Source: Bacteroidetes bacterium UBA3022 (lineage in GTDB: Bacteria; Bacteroidota; Bacteroidia; Chitinophagales; BACL12). From it: a stretch of DNA of 11,994 nt. A program made the translations under genes and the position numbers. The DNA is taken from NCBI GenBank assembly GCA_002346225.1, contig DDYY01000030.1:1-11994 (forward strand). Reading direction: 5' to 3'. The stretch's first letter is position 1. The number at the start of each line of letters is the position of its first letter. Below the pieces are notes generated by a model that was given only the letters and a program-made list of their open reading frames with translations, was not told where the DNA came from and did no database searches. This document shows, one piece after another, positions 7,069-11,994 of the stretch.

Positions 7069-8313
7069 TTATTCATCTTCTTCAAATTCTTCTTTTAGAA
7101 TTTTCATGACTTCCCGAATCGTTTCCTCTTCCAGGTCGGTGCGGCGTACCAGGTCATCTACTGTCAAAGCGAGGACACTCTTGGCGGTATCGCAACCGAT
7201 ATTCTTGAATTCATCGATGATCCATTCTTCAATTTCATCAGCGAATTCATCCAGATCCACATCAAAGTCCTCTTCATCTGTATCGCGGAACACATCGATA
7301 TCGTACTCGGTGAGCTGGCATGCCAGTTTAATATTGAGTCCACCCTTTCCGATAGCCAGTGAAACCTGATCGGGTGCCAGGTACACACTTGCTTTTCTGC
7401 GCTCTGTGTCGAGGTCGATGGAGTTGATCTTGGCAGGACTCAGTGCCCGTTGAATCAATAAGGTGAGGTTGTTGGTGAAATTGATGATATCAATGTTTTC
7501 ATTGCGCAACTCACGAACAATACCATGAATCCTGCTGCCTTTCATGCCCACACAGGCACCTACCGGGTCGATGCGGTCATCGTAGCTTTCAACGGCTACT
7601 TTGGCGCGCTCGCCGGGAGCACGTACAATGTTTTTAATGACAATAAGGCCATCGAATACTTCCGGTACTTCCTGCTCCAGTAATTTAGCCAGGAACAGAG
7701 GAGAGGTACGGGAAAGAATAACCAGCGGACTGTTGTTGCGGAAATCTACACTCTTTACCACAGCACGAAGGGTATCTCCCTTTTTGTAAATGTCAGAGGG
7801 AATCATTTCATGCTTAGGTAATATCAGTTCGTTACCGTCGTCATCGAGCAGCAGGACTTCTTTTTTCCATACCTGGTAAACTTCTCCTGTTACGATATCG
7901 CCAACGCGGTCGTTGTATTTCTTGAAAATTTCGTCTTTCTCCAGCTCCAGAATCTTTTGCACCAGCGTTTGACGAATGGTGAGAATAGCCCTTCTTCCGA
8001 AGCTTTCAATATTCACTTCTTCATAGGTCTCTTCCCCCACCTGAAAATCGGGTTCTATCTTCAGTGCATCGCTCAATGCAATCTGGGAGGCGACATTTTC
8101 CACTTCGCCGTCGGGCACAATTTCCCTGCGGTGCCAGATTTCAAGGTCACCCTTTTCGGTGTTGACGATGACGTCGAAATTTTCATCGCTTTCGTACTTC
8201 TTGCGGATTACACCCCTGAAGATGTCTTCCAGTACCTTCATCAATGTCGGACGGTCAATGTTTTTTACATCCTTAAATTCACTGAACGATTCAACCAATT
8301 GTTCGCTGTTCAT
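7069..8313 (-). CDS. nusA: Transcription termination/antitermination factor NusA
   Basis: RNA polymerase-binding factor that promotes pausing, hairpin-dependent termination and antitermination complexes. It is 414 residues, shorter than the ~495 of E. coli because the C-terminal tandem acidic repeats are reduced. Domains: N-terminal RNAP-binding domain 1-130, with the segment GRRAILTIRQTLVQK at 106-120; S1 domain about 135-200 (GDIVTGEVYQV); KH1 with DPVGACVGMKGSRI at 249-262; KH2 with VSLAIGKGGLNIKLA at 317-331. An acidic stretch (344-363) leads to a single helix-hairpin-helix-like module at about 362-410 (NIGCDTAKSVLALTVDDLVRRT at 371-392) and the acidic end EEFEEDE. Both KH loops are intact (GMKG and GKGG). 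The gene starts 11 nt after the rimP stop, in the standard operon order. No Shine-Dalgarno sequence is visible. Confidence 0.97.
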   Translation of the reverse strand: MNSEQLVESFSEFKDVKNIDRPTLMKVLEDIFRGVIRKKYESDENFDVIVNTEKGDLEIWHRREIVPDGEVENVASQIALSDALKIEPDFQVGEETYEEVNIESFGRRAILTIRQTLVQKILELEKDEIFKKYNDRVGDIVTGEVYQVWKKEVLLLDDDGNELILPKHEMIPSDIYKKGDTLRAVVKSVDFRNNSPLVILSRTSPLFLAKLLEQEVPEVFDGLIVIKNIVRAPGERAKVAVESYDDRIDPVGACVGMKGSRIHGIVRELRNENIDIINFTNNLTLLIQRALSPAKINSIDLDTERRKASVYLAPDQVSLAIGKGGLNIKLACQLTEYDIDVFRDTDEEDFDVDLDEFADEIEEWIIDEFKNIGCDTAKSVLALTVDDLVRRTDLEEETIREVMKILKEEFEEDE

Positions 8314-8324
8314 GGTCGTAGTAT

Positions 8325-8795
8325 TTAAAATGAAATTTTCTTTTTAGTATATTTAATATCAGTCATGTTAAGTGTGGCTTCCACAAAGGAAGGTGCCTGT
8401 CCTTTTTTGGCCGGCGGAATAGTTTGCTTCAGCACTATGGTATCGGGATGGTACTGTTCCAACATACCCTCCATTTTAACACCATTGGTCAGCAGGACTT
8501 CCACTGTCTTGCCAATGTTTTTAAGGTATTGTCTTTCTACCTTGAAAGGATTGTCCATTCCGGGTGAAGAGACCTCTAGTATGTATTTGGGTGGCACTCC
8601 GGGTTCATTGTCCAGGTGCAACTCGAGAAAGCGGCTTACCTGCTCGCACATCTCAATCTGCAGTCCGGTATCCCGGTCAATATATACCTCTATCTTGCTT
8701 CCCGCCGGATTGATTTTAATATCCACCAGGAAACAGTCCAGCTCCTCCAGCTTGGGAGCCACCCATACGGCAATCTTTTCAGACAGTTTTTCCAT
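8325..8795 (-). CDS. rimP: Ribosome maturation factor RimP
   Basis: Assists late maturation of the 30S ribosomal subunit. The ATG at 8793-8795 gives 156 residues beginning MEKLSEKIAVWV, matching the usual RimP N-terminus. An upstream in-frame TTG at 8817-8819 would add eight residues encoded inside a stable hairpin and is disfavoured. The N-terminal alpha/beta domain contains the family hallmark LEVSSPGMDNPF at 73-84, and the C-terminal SH3-like barrel covers about 85-156 (KTVEVLLTNGVKMEGML). It is first in the rimP-nusA-infB operon, 11 nt before nusA. A well-matched promoter lies about 50 nt upstream, inside the end of the preceding RHH gene, and the leader is dominated by a hairpin. No Shine-Dalgarno motif is present. 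Confidence 0.94.
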   Translation of the reverse strand: MEKLSEKIAVWVAPKLEELDCFLVDIKINPAGSKIEVYIDRDTGLQIEMCEQVSRFLELHLDNEPGVPPKYILEVSSPGMDNPFKVERQYLKNIGKTVEVLLTNGVKMEGMLEQYHPDTIVLKQTIPPAKKGQAPSFVEATLNMTDIKYTKKKISF

Positions 8796-8806
8796 ATACA
8801 GAAACA

Positions 8807-8833
8807 AAAGAGGGGACAAAATGCCCCCTCTTT
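8807..8833 (-). promoter_or_regulatory. Leader hairpin ahead of rimP (attenuator or boundary terminator)
   Basis: AAAGAGGGG (8807-8815) and CCCCTCTTT (8825-8833) form a perfect 9-bp stem with a 9-nt loop. On the - strand the stem is followed by TTGTTTCTG, so the 3' side reads CTCTTTTGTTT, a moderately U-rich tract. The rimP ATG begins 11 nt downstream. The structure could terminate read-through from the RHH gene, attenuate the rimP operon, or cover the translation start. The stem is seen directly; its role is inferred. Confidence 0.6.
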
Positions 8834-8844
8834 CGAAGTTGTTG

Positions 8845-8875
8845 CAAATTTACAACATTCTAAAATCATAACCAA
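8845..8875 (-). promoter_or_regulatory. Bacteroidota-type promoter for rimP-nusA-infB
   Basis: On the - strand, TTG (8875-8873) is followed by a 20-nt spacer and TAAATTTG (8852-8845), an exact TAnnTTTG -7 box. Expected transcription start is near 8838, giving a leader of roughly 43 nt. The -33 end touches the last codons of the RHH gene. An 8-bp inverted repeat, AGTTGTTG (8837-8844) and CAACAACT (8873-8880), brackets the promoter exactly. Confidence 0.65.
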
Positions 8876-8878
8876 CAA

Positions 8879-9076
8879 CTAATCTTTGTCGCCCGGCTGA
8901 CTGCCATTGCGGGAGGATGGTTTGCCCGGCAGGCGGTTTTCTTTGCGCAGGGCCTCGTGCAGCAGGTATTCAATCTGTCCGTTGGTGCTGCGGAATTCAT
9001 CGCTGGCCCATTTTTCCAGCGCTGCCATCATTTCAGCGGATAGTCGAAGTGCAAATGGTTTTTTGGGCTGACTCAT
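8879..9076 (-). CDS. Arc-like ribbon-helix-helix DNA-binding protein
   Basis: A 65-residue protein with the ribbon-helix-helix pattern of Arc/MetJ/CopG repressors. The N-terminal strand KPFALRLS (6-13) would pair across a dimer and insert into the major groove; helix 1 is about 14-28 (AEMMAALEKWASDEF), the turn is RSTNGQ (29-34), helix 2 is about 34-46 (QIEYLLHEALRKE), and a polar tail follows. The turn sequence STNGQIEYLLxxAL is typical of small RHH proteins encoded beside SPFH genes. Its ATG overlaps the stop of the PH-domain gene by 4 nt (ATGA at 9076-9073), so translation is probably coupled. No toxin partner is visible, so an antitoxin role is not supported; an autoregulator or regulator of the membrane unit is more likely. 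Its 3' end contains the -33 region of the rimP promoter. Confidence 0.82.
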   Translation of the reverse strand: MSQPKKPFALRLSAEMMAALEKWASDEFRSTNGQIEYLLHEALRKENRLPGKPSSRNGSQPGDKD

Positions 9077-9594
9077 GCTTTCACTTCTTTATCAGCAGCA
9101 TACTTTCGCATGCTGATTTCCAGCATTTCGGGGTTAGTTGTAGTAATGACCCACGTTTTACCACCGGTCAGCACCACTTCCAGAGCTTTGCCGGAGCCCA
9201 TGATCAAACCTGTTTTCCTGCGTTTCAGCGTCATTTTGTAGCCCCAGCCGCCAAATTCCCGCATAGCGTTGACCTGCCTGACCTGCCAGCTTTGAACTTC
9301 GTTCCATGGAAACACCTTTCCTTTCAGCAGAAAGGGCTTGTAGCTGACAAAAATGCCTTCTTTTCCTACACGGGTATTCAGCGGGCTGCGAAAAATCAAT
9401 AAGTAAACCAATGCTTCCACCACGAGAATAATGGCTAAAGCCTGCTGTAATTCGCGGATATCCTTGCCTGCCTGATAGTCCTTGTACATAATGGCACCTA
9501 CCATTACAATGGTGATAATGGCGGACGAAAGCACCAGAACCTTGACAGATACATCTGATATAAACTGTTTTTCCCTAAAATCGTCGAAACTCAT
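9073..9594 (-). CDS. Membrane protein with bacterial PH-like domain
   Basis: A 173-residue protein with two predicted transmembrane helices (about 17-37, VSVKVLVLSSAIITIVMVGA; and about 52-68, ALAIILVVEALVYLLIF), then a soluble domain from about 75 to 165. That domain is a run of beta-strands (GKEGIFVSYKPF, KVFPWNEVQSWQVRQV, GYKMTLKRR, ALEVVLTGGKTWVITTTNP) ending in a helix (PEMLEISMRKYA), the outline of a bacterial PH-like domain of the kind found in small membrane proteins. The segment REFGGWGYK (112-120) is distinctive. It starts 12 nt after the SPFH stop and overlaps the RHH start by 4 nt, so the three genes are one unit. The helical hairpin plus PH-like domain suggests it docks beside the SPFH protein at the inner membrane. 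Exact function unknown. Confidence 0.7.
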   Translation of the reverse strand: MSFDDFREKQFISDVSVKVLVLSSAIITIVMVGAIMYKDYQAGKDIRELQQALAIILVVEALVYLLIFRSPLNTRVGKEGIFVSYKPFLLKGKVFPWNEVQSWQVRQVNAMREFGGWGYKMTLKRRKTGLIMGSGKALEVVLTGGKTWVITTTNPEMLEISMRKYAADKEVKA

Positions 9595-9606
9595 ACGATA
9601 CCGTTT

Positions 9607-10458
9607 TTAGTGGTGTAAGGTTCCGGCGTTGACTACCGGGTTGGCCGCTTTGTCGGAGCAAAGGACAACCAGCAGATTGCTGACCATAGCCGCTTTCTTC
9701 TCTTCATCCAGCTCTACAATGTGCTGTTTGCTGAGCATATCGAGGGCCATTTCTACCATACCAACTGCGCCTTCTACGATTTTGGTGCGGGCTGCTACCA
9801 CAGCCGAGGCTTGCTGGCGCTGCAACATGGCGCCTGCAATTTCTTCAGAATAAGCGAGGTGCGTGATGCGGGCTTCAATCACCCTGACGCCGGCAAGACC
9901 CAGGCGTTCTTCCAGTTCTTTCACCAGTTCGGCATTGATATGGTCGCCGCCCGAACGCAGGGTGATCTCCTTTTGCTCATCGTCGAAATGATCGTAGGAA
10001 TAGGAACCTGCCAGGTGGCGCACCGCTGCATCGCTCTGCAGTTTAACGTAATGTTCGTAGTTGTCTACTTCAAAGCTCGCTTTGGCGCTGTCGGTCACTT
10101 GCCAGACGATAACGGTTCCAATGATAATGGGGTTTCCCTCCTTATCGTTCACCTTGATTTTATCGCCTTCGATATTGCGGACGCGCAAGGTGACCTTCTT
10201 TTTGGAGTAGAAAGGATTCGCCCAATAAAAGCCGTTTTCGCGCACCGTACCGATGTAATCGCCGAACAGTACCAGTACCTTACTGTCGTTCGGGTTGACG
10301 ACTATGAATCCGAACATAATCAGAAAAGGCATGATAAAGCCAATGGCAAACAGCGGATGTACCTGTGCTGTGAGGTATACAAATGCGGCAATGGAGCCAA
10401 AGAAAATGAGAATCCATAAGTACCCTGATCCTGGTTTTACAATTTTATCGGTTGTCAT
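9607..10458 (-). CDS. SPFH/band-7 domain membrane protein
   Basis: A 283-residue stomatin/prohibitin/flotillin/HflK-C-type protein. Two hydrophobic helices open it (about 13-30, YLWILIFFGSIAAFVYLT; and 35-54, PLFAIGFIMPFLIMFGFIVV), then the SPFH domain starts with the classic VNPNDSKVLVLFGDYIGTV (54-72) and GFYWANPF (76-83). It continues through VNDKEGNPIIIGTVIVWQV (103-121) and the helical segment with YSEEIAGAMLQRQQASAVVAARTKIVEGAV (203-232). SPFH proteins form large membrane-bound rings or microdomains and often control membrane proteases or protein quality. Length and order are normal and nothing appears missing. It is the first gene of the SPFH-PH-RHH unit and has its own promoter candidate, overlapped by inverted repeats. 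Its partner is unknown; no NfeD or FtsH gene lies in this window. Confidence 0.88.
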   Translation of the reverse strand: MTTDKIVKPGSGYLWILIFFGSIAAFVYLTAQVHPLFAIGFIMPFLIMFGFIVVNPNDSKVLVLFGDYIGTVRENGFYWANPFYSKKKVTLRVRNIEGDKIKVNDKEGNPIIIGTVIVWQVTDSAKASFEVDNYEHYVKLQSDAAVRHLAGSYSYDHFDDEQKEITLRSGGDHINAELVKELEERLGLAGVRVIEARITHLAYSEEIAGAMLQRQQASAVVAARTKIVEGAVGMVEMALDMLSKQHIVELDEEKKAAMVSNLLVVLCSDKAANPVVNAGTLHH

Positions 10459-10464
10459 GTTGAT

Positions 10465-10500
10465 TTAATTTGATATCAAAATAATATCATTTCAAATTAA
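10465..10500. promoter_or_regulatory. Nested inverted repeats (operator candidate) upstream of the SPFH gene
   Basis: TTAATTTGA (10465-10473) and TCAAATTAA (10492-10500) are a perfect 9-bp inverted repeat. Inside it TGATAT (10471-10476) and ATATCA (10484-10489) form a second one, and TTTGATATCAAA (10469-10480) is a 12-bp self-complementary palindrome. They cover the -7 box and spacer of the SPFH promoter and end 7 nt before the ATG. This is the position expected of a repressor operator; the RHH protein of the same unit is the obvious candidate ligand, by inference. Confidence 0.5.
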
Positions 10501-10508
10501 CCACCAAA
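10477..10508 (-). promoter_or_regulatory. Promoter candidate for the SPFH-PH-RHH unit
   Basis: On the - strand, TTTG (10508-10505), a 20-nt spacer, and TTATTTTG (10484-10477) match the Bacteroidota consensus except for one base in the -7 box (T for A at its second position). The predicted start is around 10470, leaving a leader of only about a dozen nt and no Shine-Dalgarno motif. Confidence 0.5.
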
Positions 10509-10615
10509 TTTTTCACAGATTTTAACAGTGGGCGAAATTGCCACGACGCAGTAGCGAGGCACCGGGATGGCGCGAGCGCAAATGAATGCTGGTTGAAGAA
10601 TTTTTAAGAAAACAA

Positions 10616-11195
10616 TCAGGCCGGTTTGGACCTTTCCGACAAGGTGAAAGCGAAGTGGGGGCCTTTTCCGAGCTGGTATGCCATGGTAATCCACAACTTA
10701 GCGAGGTTTTCCAGGAGCATCGCATTGGCTAGACCGCCTACATCCACAACCCGGAATCCCAGCTCTTCGCCCAATTGGGTCACTGTTGCCTTGGCAGCAG
10801 CATCGCCGCCACAAATGAAGGTCTCGATGGCCTTACCATTGTAATTGGGGTTGCGCAAATTGGCAACACCGGTGGTATTGAAGGCTTTTACCACCTTGCC
10901 GCCGGTCCATGCTGCTATGGCTTGTGCTCCTGAATTAAAGGGATCAGTGGGCGTGTTCACCGGATTGGTGGCATCTATGATAATCATGTTTTCCCATTCC
11001 GACCGCGAACAATACCACTTCCGGGTTAGCCATGGCGTCCTGAAACGGGAGAACAGAAAAACCTTCCCCTATTGCTTCATAAGCACTCTGACTTTGCACA
11101 TCCCTCACCCCGAAGGTAATTTCGTGTCCTGCTGCTCTCCACTTGATGGCAGTGGCAAGGCCTATACTTCCGGCTCCTAAAATGCTAATTCTCAT
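10616..11195 (-). pseudogene. Broken NADPH-dependent F420 reductase-like / NAD(P)-binding oxidoreductase gene
   Basis: Two adjoining frames encode the halves of one Rossmann-fold protein. The first half starts at ATG 11193-11195 (a TTG at 11204 is less likely): MRISILGAGSIGLATAIKW, with the dinucleotide loop GAGSIG and FGVRD after the second strand, up to PEVVLFAV. It then runs off frame and stops at 10944. The second half continues in the other frame (SEWENMIIIDATNPVNTP) with KVVKAFNTTG, FICGGD and VVDVGGLANAMLLENLAKLWI, all features of the F420 oxidoreductase-like family (IPR028939 type). The break is between about 10988 and 11003. Only about five residues separate the fourth strand (VVLFAV) from the fifth (MIIIDATN), where a helix of a dozen or more residues normally sits, so a segment has been lost along with the frame. 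Likely inactive. It lies downstream of folE in the same orientation. Confidence 0.75.
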
Positions 11196-11281
11196 GGTAT
11201 CCAATTGTGGGAAAGATAGGAAAGTATTTTTTCACCTGCAGTATCTGCCCTGTGGAAGAATCCGGAAATAGAAGGTAATTT

Positions 11282-11962
11282 TTAATCCATTCCCAGCAGA
11301 CGGTGCAGCTCGGTGCGGGTACCTTCATTAATGAACTTGCCGGAATAAAAAGACGTGATGGTGCTGCTGCCATGGTCTTCCACACCGCGGGTGTGCACAC
11401 ACATATGGTCGGCGTGCAGAATAACCGCAACGTGTTTTGTTTGCAGAATTTCCTTCAGGTCTTCACCAATCTGGTTGGTCATGCGCTCCTGCACCTGCGG
11501 GCGACGGGCGTAGTACTGCACTATGCGATTCAGTTTAGACAGGCCAATTACTTTGCCGCTGCTGATATAGGCCACATGTGCTTTTCCCAGAATGGGCACG
11601 AAATGGTGTTCGCAGGTAGAGGAAAAGGAGATGTTCTTTTCTACCAGAATCTGATTGTACTGGTATACATTATCGAATAAGGTGATGGCCGGTTTGTTCT
11701 CGGGATTAAGTCCGCTGAAAATTTCTTTGACGAACATTTTCGCTACCCGGTTGGGCGTATCCTTCAGGCTGTCGTCATTCAGGTCGAGGCCCAAGGTATC
11801 CATTATGGCAGTGAAGTGCTCCCGAATGCGCGCAATTTTATCATCGTCGCTCATCAGGAAGGCACCCGGCTTCATGGGGGTATCTATCGCGTTGGAAAAG
11901 TGGTCGTTGTCATCTAGGCGCCAGCCATTCAGCTGACCATTCATCTTGGAAATGGTATGCAT
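11282..11962 (-). CDS. folE: GTP cyclohydrolase I (type IA, zinc enzyme)
   Basis: Converts GTP to 7,8-dihydroneopterin triphosphate plus formate, the first step of tetrahydrofolate synthesis and also the source for queuosine/biopterin-type pteridines. It is 226 residues with a full catalytic domain from about 40. DTPNRVAKMF (68-77) is the conserved N-terminal helix motif. STCEHHFVP (115-123) carries zinc ligands Cys117 and His120 (E. coli Cys110 and His113 equivalents) with His119 for substrate/catalysis, and ILHADHMCVHTRGV (181-194) carries the third ligand Cys188. LSKLNRIVQYYARRPQVQER (141-160) is the family signature. All zinc ligands are present, so this is the Zn-dependent IA form. The N-terminal ~38 residues are a variable extension. 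The ATG at 11960-11962 is 32 nt from the window edge, so the promoter is mostly outside. The broken oxidoreductase follows 86 nt downstream. Confidence 0.97.
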   Translation of the reverse strand: MHTISKMNGQLNGWRLDDNDHFSNAIDTPMKPGAFLMSDDDKIARIREHFTAIMDTLGLDLNDDSLKDTPNRVAKMFVKEIFSGLNPENKPAITLFDNVYQYNQILVEKNISFSSTCEHHFVPILGKAHVAYISSGKVIGLSKLNRIVQYYARRPQVQERMTNQIGEDLKEILQTKHVAVILHADHMCVHTRGVEDHGSSTITSFYSGKFINEGTRTELHRLLGMD

Positions 11963-11994
11963 GTATCGGTATTGAATTAGTGAAACAGCACTTT

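Noticed and set aside
8796..8819. RimP starting at the upstream TTG (8817-8819)
   Set aside because: The extra residues would be encoded within a strong hairpin and do not resemble a RimP N-terminus; the ATG at 8795 fits the family.
8879..9594. Toxin-antitoxin module based on the RHH protein
   Set aside because: The neighbouring gene encodes a membrane PH-like protein, not a toxin fold, and the order and coupling point to the SPFH unit instead.
9721..10419. A 232-codon + strand open frame opposite the SPFH gene
   Set aside because: No recognisable domain, and it is antisense to a clear SPFH protein with normal motifs.
10523..10590. tRNA or small structured RNA in the GC-rich patch
   Set aside because: No cloverleaf arms, T-loop sequence or convincing long stem could be built, and no terminator follows.
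10944..11003. Programmed -1 frameshift at GGGAAAA joining the two oxidoreductase halves
   Set aside because: A slippery-looking heptamer is in the right phase, but -1 slippage leads to a TGA within two codons. The downstream half needs the +1 frame, and a helix is missing anyway.

Overview
The window looks like chromosomal core DNA from a Bacteroidota bacterium, most plausibly of the Chitinophagaceae type. This rests on three things. The rimP-nusA-infB cluster encodes Bacteroidota-style proteins (short NusA, IF-2 with a long Ala/Glu/Pro/Lys linker). Most genes lack a Shine-Dalgarno sequence. Promoter candidates fit the Bacteroidota consensus TTTG / ~20 nt / TAnnTTTG rather than -35/-10 boxes. 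No mobile element, CRISPR array, tRNA or rRNA was seen.

Layout. The left third is on the + strand. It holds the 3' part of lptB (LPS export ATPase), a GH3-family adenylating enzyme 23 nt later, and an atypical SDR/epimerase-like protein 9 nt after that; these look co-transcribed. A separate secreted protein of unknown function follows at 2919-3890. From about 4079 to the right edge everything is on the - strand. Reading leftwards from the right edge there is folE (GTP cyclohydrolase I), a broken F420-reductase-like Rossmann gene, and a three-gene unit of SPFH/band-7 membrane protein, PH-like membrane protein and ribbon-helix-helix (RHH) DNA-binding protein. The transcription/translation operon rimP-nusA-infB comes last and ends at a strong intrinsic terminator (4079-4109) that faces the + strand genes.

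How the parts relate. RimP (30S maturation), NusA (elongation, termination, antitermination) and IF-2 (initiation) form the classic information-processing operon. Its probable promoter overlaps the end of the RHH gene, and a 9-bp GC-rich hairpin lies between promoter and start codon, a plausible attenuator or boundary terminator. The SPFH/PH/RHH genes are tightly packed (12-nt gap, then a 4-nt overlap) and probably act together at the membrane. Nested AT-rich inverted repeats cover their promoter and are a natural operator candidate.

Most noteworthy are the SPFH-PH-RHH unit with its dyad, the rimP leader architecture, the oxidoreductase that has lost a helix-sized segment together with the reading frame, a Trp in place of the SDR catalytic Tyr, and a bacterial GH3 enzyme placed next to an LPS-export gene. 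Nothing proves an entirely new system. The SPFH-PH-RHH unit is the best candidate for under-described biology.
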